Below, one piece after another: positions 1-11,019 of a stretch of 64,000 nt of DNA. Numbering within the stretch: the stretch's first letter is position 1; each line of letters opens with the position of its first letter. The notes beneath the pieces are model-generated. The model was not told the DNA's origin. It was given only the letters and a program-made list of their open reading frames with translations, and did not search any database. Source of the stretch: Cytidiella melzeri (lineage: Eukaryota > Basidiomycota > Agaricomycetes > Polyporales > Irpicaceae); contig JABYQR010000007.1 in NCBI GenBank assembly GCA_022592445.1, positions 124,001-188,000 of the forward strand, read 5' to 3'. The translations under genes and the position numbers were made by a program.

Positions 1-146
1 GCTGGTGTCATCAGTGTCGCATCTACCAAGTGACTCTACTTGGCTCCCAAGCATCCAGCCCAGATCCTCCTTACCACGGGGGCTGCATAGCATCCTCGAG
101 CCAGTGAGGCTTATATCCTGCAATCTCATCTCTCTTTCAGACAGCC
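1..146. other. Upstream region of the C78 peptidase gene
   Basis: Short stretch before the first ATG of the peptidase gene. No gene, promoter box or repeat was recognised. A T/C-rich run lies just before the start codon. Confidence 0.4.
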
Positions 147-2067
147 ATGGCTAGAGGTGAAATGGATGACGATGTCCAGTTCGTGCGCCAGTCCAATTCA
201 AACGTCTCAGGGTTCCAAACTACAAGCCAAATAGAATGTCCAAGCTGCTTTCGAGACCTCAGCAGTCTAACGCCTGAACAGCGCAACACGCATTGCAACA
301 ACCACTTCACGGAGCCACAAGGTCAGTCTCATTCTCTCTCAATAACAGTTACCAGATTGATTCTCTACAGCTGGCCCGTCTCACCACTCGTCTCCAGAGG
401 AGAAAGGCGGGAGACGAATGAAGCAGATGTTTGCACCGAGATCTTTCAGCGGTCGCACAAGCACGCCAAAGGTGGGACAAGACGTGTTCTGGCGCTCATC
501 ATACAGCACTGCTCCCCCGCAGAATTATACTCCGGGTATTTTACACTACCATGCCCCTACTTGTTCCTTCTAACTTATCTCACCTTAGGTTTGATACCTC
601 TGCTTAAAAAAGCTCTAGTCAAGTCGCATGGAAAAGGTGTAACTCAGAAGGCATATTTATGCTCGCCAGGCGCTGTTCACATCACCTCGGAAAGTTTCGA
701 CAGAGGCTGGGGCTGCGGGTACGTATTCGCAGCGCGCTTTCCGTCATAATAACCAAATGCAACGTTATAGGTATCGTAATTATGTGATGGCTTGTACGGC
801 TCTTATGGCCCAAGAGCAGCAGCCGCGGTATCCTGCGCTTCTTGAGTCGCCTAGTCCGCCCGGGATCAGAAACCTGCAGAAGATCATTGAACAAGCTTGG
901 AAAGATGGCGAGACAATTCTTTTGCTTTGTGGGCCAGGATAGTGACTCTGAATGCGCTATCGCCACAGGGTTCGACGAAGAAGGAGCCAAGCAATTGAAC
1001 AATAAGTTGATTAACACCACAAAGTGGATCGGAACAGCAGGTATGCGGCTTTTGTTAATGACGCCACCGTAAGCCGATTGACATTTTCTAGAGCTTTACG
1101 TAGCACTAGCTTATCGACGCATACCGTATGTGCATGCTAATTTCTGGCGACGACGTGTTTGACATCTCAGCAGTGCACGCCTTGCTGACTTTGAGCTGCA
1201 CAAACAAGGTACTGTTCAACGGTCTTCTGGTCGGGTCTTGCAGGCTTAACATAGCTGCCATAGGACCTGATCTACTCATTAACTGGATTACCGACTACTT
1301 CTCACCAGACCTGTCCCGAAGCGATAATATCAACGAAGCATTGCTTGGAGCGTCACCGGTTGTCATTACAGAAAAAATGCCAATACTGCTACAACATGCA
1401 GGGCACTCGCGCACGGTGATAGGCTATGAACGCAGGCGTGATGGCTCGATAAATCTCTTTATGTTCGATCCCGCAAGGTGTGTCAGTACTTCGCATCTAA
1501 CCTTGTCCTTTTATCATCTTGATATTCCTTGATAAAGACGCATAGCGACACCTATACGTGAGCTTGCCCTCTCCGAGCACCCCTCAACACCATCGTCGCA
1601 GAAATCGCGGGCTGAAAGTCCGAGCAAAATTAGACTCTCGCCATCAAAGCTAGTCAATAAAGTCCTGCATCCCCAACAGAGTCGACGAAAGCGCCGTGCC
1701 AGCGACACGTCGATAGAAAACGCAGGATCAGCGTCCGCAAAACGACTCCGAGCGGGTAACGAGGTCATTGTTATCGACAGCGATGATGAGCAGAATGAGA
1801 GCGTCGGCATTCAAAGAGATGTTCAAGCAGCAAGTGGACCGGCGCACGAGGTGGATTGGCACAAGATTGCTGAGATCTTTAGGGTGAAGGCAAAAACTCT
1901 TGGGTACGTTTTGTTCACAAGTCGAAGCAACGATTCAGCCAACTTATTGAGATTTTCATTGCAGGAAGAAAGACAAGTATCAAGTGCTTTACTTTCCCAT
2001 GACTGAGCCTTTGACGCATGTGGACAAATTAGCTCGCAAAGTGGTGACTAGCCAGAGATTCACATGA
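147..2067 (+). CDS. ZUFSP/Mug105-like peptidase C78 (deubiquitinase-type cysteine protease), spliced
   Basis: Exon 1 (147-321) encodes a C2H2-like ubiquitin-binding zinc finger (CPSC ... HCNNH). Introns at 322-370, 536-588 and 719-770 keep the frame. The 719-770 intron splits the catalytic GWGCGYRN motif, whose Cys codon is 714-716. Later exons give WIGTAELYVALAYRRIP, then QHAGHSRTVIG and LFMFDPAR, the His and Asp regions of family C78. The last exons run through a basic linker and end KYQVLYFPMTEPL to the stop at 2065-2067. Enzymes of the ZUFSP branch cleave K63-linked ubiquitin chains in the DNA-damage response; UFM1 proteases share the fold. The zinc finger favours the ZUFSP/Mug105 branch. 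One junction near 907-968 is unresolved and may use a GC donor. A VIVIDSDDE segment at about 1764-1790 looks like a SUMO-interacting motif. Confidence 0.85.
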
Positions 2068-2224
2068 TGCTATCGCCTAGATGTAATCAGTTGCTCTACC
2101 TCATATCTCAGGACTTTACCGGCTAATTCATAATAGCATGTACTGTACAAGGTATTACTTGTGGAACCTATTACTGTTGATACAATCAATTCCGTCAATG
2201 AAGTGGGTTTGTCCTTGGTCTTAA
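2068..2224. other. Convergent 3' region between C78 peptidase and TFB3/MAT1
   Basis: About 160 bp between two stop codons on opposite strands. It is presumably shared 3' UTR. No hairpin or gene was recognised. Confidence 0.4.
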
Positions 2225-3599
2225 TCATGCCATCACCACGTCACCATCTTGTGAAGGAGGCGCGGTGATGATCATGGAAGAACCTGTAGCATGCAAGCCC
2301 TGCAAGGGCACGATCTCCAGTCCCGCAACAGCGCACCGCAATGCTCTCTCCCACGCCTGTTCAACAAAATAACCCCCCGCTCGCATAACGCCCTCCCTGT
2401 CCCGCCTCACGGCTTCGCTGACGGGATCATCGTAATTGTCCCGCAGTGTCACTTTATCTTCATACGCGTACCAGTCGTCTTGGAGTGGAATATGTGGCGC
2501 ATCGGGCACCGCAACAGCCTGTGCCACACGGCCTCTGTCTTTCGAGGAACCATTGAATTGACTGCTGGACGAGCGTGCAGATGCACGTCTTTGCGCCTCT
2601 AATTTTGCACGCGCGACGAGCTTAGATGCGTCCTTGGTGCTCGACTCCAACTTGTCGAGCAGCTCTTGTCTGCCTTTCTCTCGCTCCTCGCGTTCCTCTT
2701 CTTCTGCTCGTCGCAGCTCCAACGCACGCTGCTCGCGTTCCTGTCTTTCTGCCTCTTCGAGCTCCCTGAGATACTGTGCATATTGCTCTTCGCGCTGAAT
2801 GTTGAGTTGGATGACTTCTGCGTTCTCTTGCTTGTAGCGGACGATACGTGCCTCCGTTTGGGGCAGGTCAATGTCGTTTATGAGATTGAACGCTGTACGT
2901 GTGTCAGAACATCGAGCAGTATGTTTGTAGTTCACTTGCCAATGTCTTCCACTTCTTCTAGATAGTCATTGTACGAGCGCAGATCTGGGAAGTCGTCTTG
3001 GCGTTTGTTGAAGCTGGTGCCAGTGGACTGTCAATACAAAGGACAGTGTACAGAACAGAAGGCTTACTCTCGGGCTATGCGTCGTCGCACGGCAACCTCC
3101 TTCTCCACGCCAAGATCTTCGAATGTCTGCGGTGTGAACGCTAGCTTTCGTAATGTCTTGTTGCAAATCGGACAAGGTGCTGGACCTAACGTGAACAGTC
3201 GGTCGATGCATGACTCGCACCTAACCTCGTCAATTCAAGCAACGTCGCTATTGAGAACTATAAACACGCTTACATCTTGTGGTAGCATGCACTGACAAGC
3301 AGTCGCAGCTTCGGGTTCAAGTAACGATCTGACTTGCACACGGGACATTGGTCGTCCATAGACTATTGTCGATGACATACATCTCTCATCAGAGAGCTCC
3401 TGAGGGTAAGTAGAGTATCGGAACTTACAAAGTATTCGGAGGTCCTGCCAGATGGGTCTTTGACACCGCCGCCGAAGATTGTTGTGGACGTACTCTGGAT
3501 CTGAGGCGTGCTGGTCCGCGTACTGGACATGGAGGAACCGCCTCCTTTGCGGACGATGGTCCCCCTTAGCCAGCTGCTGGCTCCTGTCCTGTTTGCCAT
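2225..3599 (-). CDS. TFB3: CDK-activating kinase assembly factor MAT1 / TFIIH subunit Tfb3
   Basis: The start ATG is at 3597-3599. After a low-complexity N-terminus, exon 2 begins MDDQCPVCKSDRYLN and leads into a C3HC4 RING finger (CPVC ... CYHKMCESC ... CPIC). Next come the MAT1 helical region (FNKRQDDFPDLRSYNDYLEE, FNLINDIDLPQTEARI) and a long charged coiled coil rich in Glu/Arg (about 2600-2850), then a Ser/Pro-rich tail to the stop at 2225. This order is diagnostic of MAT1/Tfb3, which bridges the Cdk7-cyclin H kinase to the TFIIH core in transcription initiation and nucleotide-excision repair. Five exons are visible. The intron at 2893-2939 appears to use a GC donor (GCAAGT) with AG acceptor; only that choice keeps the conserved frame. 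The gene is divergent from the neighbouring dioxygenase and convergent with the C78 peptidase. Confidence 0.9.
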
Positions 3600-3800
3600 T
3601 TTGCGTTACAGGTTGCTGCTGTGAGAGGCCTCGCTGGAAGACACGCTAGATTGAAATCGAATGGTCGACTGAGTTCAAGTTACGGTGCTTGTCAATGGTA
3701 GACGCGCTGTTTACATTAATTTGGTGACGTGATCCAGATTGAGTAAGATACGTGTTAGCTTGCTCAGCCAGTTTGAACTCGAGCTACAAAACGCTTTCCT

Positions 3801-5177
3801 GTGAACAGACCAAATGGTATCCTACCTTGCCACACTATCCTGCTTGTCGCTCTGGCATACAGGACTCTCTTTCACCTCTCGCTCCTGGCAATCCTGCTGT
3901 TAGCGGTTCTCAAGTTGCAATCCATTCGAGCATCATTGACGCGCTCCTTCACTACTAGTACCACGAAAGTCCCAATGACTGCAACCCTTGGTCCCAGGAC
4001 TCCAGAAGAATGGGGGAAGGCCCTGGACGCTCTTCCAAAGAATCCACCAAAGCTTCCAGTTTTCTATTTTGGACATGGCTCGCCTATGCTGGCCATGCCG
4101 GCGGACGTGAATACATCCCGGGCCATTGGAGGCGCAATGAGAGCGTACAACGGTCCCAACGGCCCAAACGCCCAGTTTCTCAAGGACTTTGGGTCAGCCT
4201 TACTGGAGAAGTACAGTCCAAAGGCCATCGTTGTCTTCAGTGCCCACTGGGAAACCGCCGGTGAACGCTTAGGCAATTAGCACCTTCTTTGTTTCCCATA
4301 CCTAGCTTAACTAACATCACTATAGTCTCAGACTATGGGGACGTGAATCCCCTGTTCTATGACTACTATGGATTTCCTCCAGAGCTCTACAAGCTTGCGT
4401 TCAAGTCGCGAGGTGACAGCGCTGTTTCGCAGCGCGTTGTCGAGGTATTCAAACAGGTCAGCGATACACATTCATATCAGCGTTTCTTTGGTGTTGTTTA
4501 TCCTAGATATAACCTCAGTCTGGTTTATTTGCACGAACGACACCTATAACAGAAATGCGCGGGGTTGACGGACTCAATAAGGCATCTTCTGGATTTGACC
4601 ACGGTGTCTTCGTACCGTTCAGAATCATGTTCGGGGAAGAGTTCATGGACATCCCCATCATTGAAGTATCTATGGATGCCACACTTGATCCTGAGGATAA
4701 CTGGCGTGTCGGACAGGCAGTGAAGAAGCTCAGGTAAATCGGATATTACGATATGTGGGATGGTCTTGATGACCTACCCTTTCTCACAACAGGGAGGAAC
4801 AAATCTTGGTGCTCTCCGGTGGCCTGATCGTGCATAATTTGCGAGACTTCTCGTCCTTTGTTGAAGAGAGTGCTGCACCGCACTACAAGGAGTTTGACAA
4901 GGCAGTTTTGACTGCAGTATCTGAGGCAGATGTGAGATCTCGCTATAGGTCATTGCGGCGTAGTAGTACATAGGACTGACGGCCTTGATCTTTCTTCCAG
5001 CCCGCCCTTCGCAAGGAGGCCATGCAGACACTTACGCGACACCACGCATTTCGAGCAGCCCACCCACGAGCGGATCACTTTGTACCGATATACGTCGCGG
5101 CTGGTGCTGGGGAAGATGGAGAGGTAAAGATCATCAATGGTCTCTATGGCCAGCCTACCATCGCTTTTGGGTTATGA
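3801..5177 (+). CDS. LigB-family extradiol dioxygenase (4,5-DOPA dioxygenase-like)
   Basis: The protein carries FYFGHGSPMLA, a long stretch ending in VVFSAHWET, GLNKASSGFDHGVFVP and GGLIVHNLRDF, the His-containing motifs of class III (LigB) extradiol dioxygenases of the YgiD/plant DODA type. It ends at the TGA at 5175-5177 after GLYGQPTIAFG. The role is ring cleavage of catechol-type substrates such as L-DOPA, possibly in pigment or aromatic metabolism. Four introns are visible (around 4257-4325, 4457-4555, 4735-4793, 4932-5000). Two starts are possible: ATG 3801 adds about 58 residues with a hydrophobic segment (VALAYRTLFHLSLLAILLLA) and a Ser/Thr/Arg tail, while ATG 3975 (MTATLGPRTPEEWGKAL) gives the usual family length. 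The extension could be an anchor or targeting sequence, or just 5' UTR. Confidence 0.85.
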
Positions 5178-6231
5178 TCAATCATGGAAGTTGCCCTGTT
5201 ACTGGGCAATCTGATCAGGCTCGTGTCGCCTTGCAAAGATGCCGTGAATATGTATCAATGTCACTGCGTCTCACCATACACCACGTTTTCTCTAGTGCAT
5301 GGCCCGAGTCGAGCCTAGATTCAAACGATGGCCATATGATGCCAGCCAGAAAGTCAGAAGCGCCAAGTTGGTTTTTAGATCAATTCCTACGCTGTCGGGA
5401 TGTAGTTTGCAAGCGGCTTGGCTCACCCTGGAAGACATTTCCCGTAGGATCTCCGTCCAGATCCGTTTTTCGACTGAACTTTGCCACTCGTGTCCATCTT
5501 CTGCCACGACCCTCTATCGCTCGTCATTCCTCAAGATTTACTGCCTGGTTTTGAAGAATCGTTGTGTCTTTGACAAAAACACCTTCGCTGCAATCATATT
5601 TCCCAACTCTCCGAGTTGTGAGCAGGTGTCCGAGTCGTGCGTTGGCACGTCAGCTTGTCGACGCAGCTGTCAGTCAGACTTTCGCTATACATATGTAAGT
5701 AGTGCCGGGCATCGACGTCGTGAGCCAAGACACGCATCTTTTCTCTGTTGTGTTGAAGTGCCATGGAGACACGTCCAGGTGTCCCGGGTGTTGTCTCGCA
5801 TGTGTTCAACCACGTCTGCTGCCTAAATTCAGCATAGCCCTTGATAAGCGCTTTACACACGTGGCTGATTACATTCCTACGTCTGATGGATGGGTGTACT
5901 TCTGTCCAGGTTCTGAGACCTTGCACTGCAACCACAACAATTCCCTCTCCTCCCCACATCTCTCATTCAGCTGTATCCCTACTGAACGTTGAACTCTCGC
6001 CTTGCGCAGGCGTATATACTAGCTACTCTGGCTTTATTCTCTCATATAATCTGCAGACTAGGAGGTCAGCGTTGACCACCGGCTGACACCGAATCTTCCC
6101 GTCGCGGTCTTCTACCACCTTTCTCAAGATACAAGTCTTGAGAGGCACAGTTCCAAATTGTATCGTTTGAACACTTCTGATACCTACAATCTTATACTCA
6201 GTATGTCTCTGGCTGTCGAGTTGTAAGTGCC
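5178..6231. other. 1.05 kb gap upstream of the PKA gene
   Basis: Between the dioxygenase stop and the kinase start. The open frames here have no recognisable motif and codon use looks random. It probably holds the kinase promoter and a long 5' leader; a small upstream ATG frame (MSLAVEL) sits at 6203-6226. No repeat was recognised. Confidence 0.4.
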
Positions 6232-7867
6232 GTGATGCTGAACACCTCGATGCAGCTTTTTGCTACCGAATCTCCCATAATTGAACGAGCTCGTGTTCTC
6301 TCAACACAAATGGACCAAATTACCTACGCAGGATTCCGATCGGCCTCTCTGCCTCTCCCAATGCCGCTCGAACCAATACACCTTGGTGGCTTTCAAACGG
6401 AAAATGTCTCAACTAGACGGGATTCAACTTTCATGGTGACCGACGGGCCAATGACTCCTCCTCTGTCACCAAGTCGCAGCGAGGATGGCTCGCACAATCA
6501 CAACTCTTTAACAGGTGTACGCAATGGTCCTAGCCAGGACGCGATAATGCATGTACCTACCGATGGGCAACAAACGAAGAGCGGGGCTCTGCAGGTGATG
6601 CGGCCTATTATTGGGTCTAGAAGGGCGAGTAGGGAGGCAGTGCAGTCAGAAGAACGCATGGAAGGCGATGCAAAACGGCCCTCGGTTTCCGGGGCTGGCT
6701 CCCCGCCTCTGAGGCACCTTGAAGATGAGCAGTCACATGTGCAAAAAGGAGGACCATTGAGATTGACGGATTTTGAGGTCAAAGGTACATTAGGTGAGCA
6801 GTGCACATAGCTACCTCCTGAACAGCTCTGGACGTGACAATACAACAGGAACCGGGACGTTTGGCCGTGTCCTCCTTGTCAAATTGCGTGGTACTTCCTC
6901 GTCCACTGCGAATAACTGCTTTGCCCTGAAAGTCTTGCGAAAGAGCGAGATCGTCCGGCTACGACAAGTCGAGCACGTCAATGCGGAGAGGTATATCCTT
7001 TCACGCGCCCGCCACCCTTTCGTCGTGGACCTGTACGCCACATTCCAAGATAGCATGAACATATACATGCTGCAATCGTACGTTCCTGGCGGCGAGCTCT
7101 TCACGCATTTGCGTCGTGCTCAACGCTTCACTCCCGACGTTACCCGCTTTTACCTTGCTACCATCATTCTCGCGCTGAAATATTTACACTCTTTCAACAT
7201 CATCTACCGCGACCTCAAGCCCGAGAACTTACTCCTTGATTCCCGGGGATACGTCCGCCTGATTGATTTTGGCTTTGCGAAGATTGTGGACGATCGAACC
7301 TGGACGTTATGTGGCACACCAGAATATCTGGCTCCCGAAATAATCCAATCCGATGGGCATGGTAAGGCTGCCGATTGGTGGGCGTGCGGTATTCTTGCCT
7401 ATGAAATGATGGTAGGCTACCCACCGTTCTTTGACGAGACTCCCTATGGCATCTATGAAAAGATCTTGAAAGGCAGAATTCACTGGCCGAAGGACATGGA
7501 CCGCTTATCGCGAGACATCATCAAGGCCTTCTTGCACCCCGACCGTAGCAAACGGTTGGGTAATATGATCGGAGGGGCCCAGGATGTTCTCGACCATCCG
7601 TGGTTCAGAGGTGTGGATTGGGATGCTCTCGAGCGCCGTGAAATCCGGGTGAGTCAATCAATACATTGTCTTATTTTTGTCACGAACTCACATCAATATT
7701 CAAAGGCCCCCATCGTTCCCCATGTATCCTCCTTGGAGGATATGCGCCACTTCTCCCGCCTGCCGCTTCCCCCCGCCGAAGATATTCCCGGTCTCCTACG
7801 AGAGGAGAGTCCGCGGGATATCCACAAGCGATTCGATCCCGTCGAGTATCAATTTTTGGAGTTTTGA
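6232..7867 (+). CDS. cAMP-dependent protein kinase catalytic subunit (AGC kinase)
   Basis: Three exons (6232-6793, 6849-7648, 7706-7867) give about 507 residues. Residues 1 to about 177 are a Ser/Pro-rich extension. The kinase domain follows: DFEVKGTLGTGTFGRVLLVKL (glycine loop, split by the first intron), the AFALKVL lysine region, YRDLKPENLLLD (catalytic loop), DFGFAKIV, TLCGTPEYLAPEI (activation segment with the PKA-type Thr) and the AGC tail ending FDPVEYQFLEF, with a terminal FxxF hydrophobic motif. The subunit is held inactive by the regulatory subunit and freed by cAMP; in fungi it controls growth, morphogenesis and nutrient response. The start is the first ATG of the open frame; another in-frame ATG at 6247 is possible. 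The N-terminal extension is longer than in animal PKA but usual in fungi. Confidence 0.92.
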
Positions 7868-8551
7868 GCTCCAGTGCCGTTCTCTCCATCCGTACAGCAT
7901 CTGGGAGCGTGCGATGTCACCAACTATAACCTCCTACGGCTTTGCAGGCACGAGACTCAGGCCGCTCTCCAGTCCTTATGAGCACTCGGAATTCTCGTCT
8001 TCATCAAATACCTCCCCTCTCGTTCTAATGATCTCGGACCGTTTTCGTCGGTTATGCCAGTCAATTACTGCATATACCCCTCTTGTAGCCTATTTTTCAG
8101 TTCCTCCTCTTTTGTCGTTGCCTAGCCCCGACACAGGAGAACATATACACATATATCATTCGACAGTCCATTCGCTCACTCGCCTCCCTCTTCGTTCTGT
8201 ATTCTACTACTCATTCTCTCCTCAGTTGGCGTCTACGTCGCTGTGCTCATGCTCTCCTCCCTCTCTGAGTCTTTTGCGTTCTATAGTAGTGCCCGTGGGT
8301 ACTTTGACTCTCGCTAATATTTCTCTTTCTCTCATCTTGCTCCGTTGTTCTATTTTTTCTGCGGTTACGGCTGACTGCATTGCGGCAGTCCTTAATAAAC
8401 GCCATCGAGATTCTACCATTCGCAGAGGGAACTCTCGTGGATGTGTGTAGAATTGTGTAGGTGAAATTCAACCATTTGTTGACAACGTCCTTGAAGCCTG
8501 GTCCGCATTACATACCCCTCGTCGCAAGGAAGTGAGGGAGTATACCATCGT
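7868..8551. other. Convergent 3' region between PKA and the GST gene
   Basis: About 680 bp of pyrimidine-rich sequence between two converging stop codons. Open frames here are T/C-biased with no motifs. It is likely 3' UTR of the kinase. Nothing else was recognised. Confidence 0.4.
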
Positions 8552-9770
8552 TCACTGTGAGGCTGACATCTTGTCCACCGGCGGCAAGATATACGGTATC
8601 GGTCCCCTGGGATAAACTTTGCTTTTCAACGCAGCAGCATACCCACGAATGATCTGCAATCGAACACTTCCATCAGTACCCTTTGTATGTCGCAGAAACC
8701 GGTGAGATTCAAAGAAAGAAAGGAGAGAACGTACGTGTTCAAACTGCGTCGTGTTCTTGAAAGCCCCCTTCGTCACCTCCGTCTCGTCCCAATACAACCT
8801 CCGCAGCCACCGATCCAAATACGGATACTCGTACCTCACCATTTTCAAGTTACACTTGAACAGCGTAAAGTACCCGACGTCGAACCTCACCATCGTCGGG
8901 TACAGCCGGATATCTGCCTCGGTGATATGCTGGCCGAGCAGATACGGCCCCTTGCCCGACTCGACGTTCGCTTTCAGGATCCCTTCCAGTCTGTCGAGAG
9001 AAGCAAAAAGCGGATACAGGTTCTCTTCGAACGCCTCTTGCGTCGTCGCGAAGCCCGTTTTGTACACCCCATTGTTCACGGTATTGTACACCCAATTGTT
9101 GAGTTCGTCAATCTCGTTTTGCATCCCGGGTGGGTAGTACCCCCCATACACGTGTGCAGACTCGCGGCGCTCGGGAGGGAGGAATGCGTCAAAGGCGGTG
9201 AAGAACATGCGGATGATCTCGCTCGACTCGTTGTTCACGATTGTCTCTCGTTGCTTGTCCCAGAGGACGGGTACGGTGAAGCGTCCGGTGTAGGAGGGGT
9301 TGGCTTTGAAATAGAGTTGGCTGTGCTTGGTAAAACCGTACAAGGGATCGCGGTCGGCAGTGCCCAGTCGCCCAGTGTATGTCCTGCGAATTGAGAGGGG
9401 AACGGCGTGAGCGAGATTGAGCAAGAGATGCGGAACGCAGCAGCGTTACCAGCCCTCTTCTGTGAGTTCATAGTCCATGACCACGAGCTGGACAATGTCC
9501 TCGAGCCCTTTCAGCGATCGCACGAGGTTCGTGCGATGTGCCCAGGGACACCCAAGGTTGATATACAGCACCTGTAAAAGCTGCTTAAGGACCAGAAACG
9601 ATGCGATAAGTTTCGTGCCAACGTACATAACGATCTGTCTCTGCTGGAAACTCGGCATCTGGGTCTGGCGAGACGATGTTGCGAAACACGGACGCCGACC
9701 TATGAAACTTGCCATCTGCGCTGGCAAAGTCGTGAATGGTCGTCTTTGAGGAGGCGTCGGTTGTTGTCAT
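8552..9770 (-). CDS. Glutathionyl-hydroquinone reductase (Xi-class/ECM4-like glutathione transferase)
   Basis: Starts at ATG 9768-9770 (MTTTDASSKTTIHDFASADG). It carries the signature INLGCPWAHRTNLVRSLKGL with the catalytic Cys of the CPWA motif, then NPSYTGRFTVPVLWDK, NNESSEIIRMF, and the helical C-terminal domain with ITEADIRLYPTMVRFD and YPYLDRWLRRLYW. It ends PIPYILPPVDKMSASQ at 8552. Members reduce glutathionyl-hydroquinones and take part in quinone and lignin-aromatic detoxification in the cytosol. Introns are seen at about 9380-9450 and 9560-9630, and at 8654-8734, where the splice gives EHIIRGYAAAL. A truncated second copy of the 5' part lies at 28001-28240. Confidence 0.9.
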
Positions 9771-9999
9771 GGCTGGCTCTGCGGCGCAAGATCTGGAGGT
9801 GTAGATGGTGTAGATGAGATATATAGAGAGTAGCCTTAGGCTTACCTGCTACAGTAACGGAAACAAACTGACACCGCAAGCTTGCAACTTTTTGCTCACC
9901 GTTTGGGCTCATCCACATTTTTTGACATACATGAAGAATAGTATCTAAAGATTATGTATATAATGAAACAAACGAAGTCCTTCTCTTATATGATACATT
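9771..9999. other. GST promoter region up to the Harbinger insertion point
   Basis: Upstream of the GST start. A TATA-like stretch (gatatatagaga) lies near 9815. It ends in the ATT target duplication of the adjacent transposon. Confidence 0.35.
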
Positions 10000-11019
10000 A
10001 GGGTCGTTCAAAGTTGGCGCAGCAGCGCAGCTCGCAGTTCGCAGCGCCGGCGTCTTTCGCCCAAAATGGCAAAATGATGTAAGCGGTCACAATCCGTCAC
10101 GGCGTGTCAGTTTTGCTCGCGGCCGTCGTGCTCACAGTACTGTCTGTGCTCGCATCTCAGTAGCTTAGTTACTATGGCCCAACCTCTCACAGGATCATGT
10201 ACTTCACTGTTTCAACAAATTTATTTGTCACATCATGTCCTGCACCTTGTTTGCTGAATCTATATATCCAAGATATTTTTACTGTGAGTTGAAAGCTACG
10301 AGTTTGTCAATCAACTGCTGCCTTTTGTTGTTGTCCTCTGCCAGATTCAACACGTCTTGACCCTCTTCTACATCTACTGCTCCCTCTTCTCCCGCCATCA
10401 TGCAAATAAACCTGTCCATGTTCTCGGTACCTTCGATGTCGATGCAAAGATTGTGAAGAATGATTGTAATCGTGATCCAGCGACAAGCCTGCACGTGTTC
10501 ATTGTTATTGCAAATTGGAACTCGAAGCCCTCTTAAGCACTGCCAGCAACCTTTGAGAGCATTGATACAGTGCACAGATCGGACACAAAAGCCTGTAACA
10601 GTGGTGTCAAAAAGCTTGTTGAGTAGTTGAAGAGATGCTGGTTTCTTGTGAACCGGAATTGTCCTCTCATTGCAGGGATATGCTGAGTCGGTCCAGGCAA
10701 ACTCGCCCTCCTCAAAGAACCAGTCAGGATACTTTGCAGCTGCAGTATGCTCAAAGGCGCTTGCATCGTGAGCTGAACCAACAAGGCCGTGCGAGTAATT
10801 CACAATTCGCAAAGAAGTTGGAATGTTGCCAATCTGAAAACCCCATGAGGACTGTGAAATTTGTTGCAGCTTAACACACACCTGAACATTGAGTCCGTAA
10901 TTACACTTCCGAGTGTAGTATGCATCGCCATTCTGCCCTGGCTTTGAGGAAAGAGCTACAATTGTACCATCATACATCACCCAACCGTTACGCCAAGTTC
11001 CGCTGAGACACTGCGTCAC

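Noticed and set aside
7677..8450. A 257-codon plus-strand open frame after the PKA gene
   Set aside because: It overlaps the last PKA exon in another frame and is Ser/Leu/Pro-biased because the DNA is T/C-rich. No motif; taken as 3' UTR.
8687..9394. A 235-codon plus-strand frame opposite the GST
   Set aside because: It is antisense to well-conserved GST exons and reads as Arg/Val/Leu-rich sequence typical of a shadow frame.
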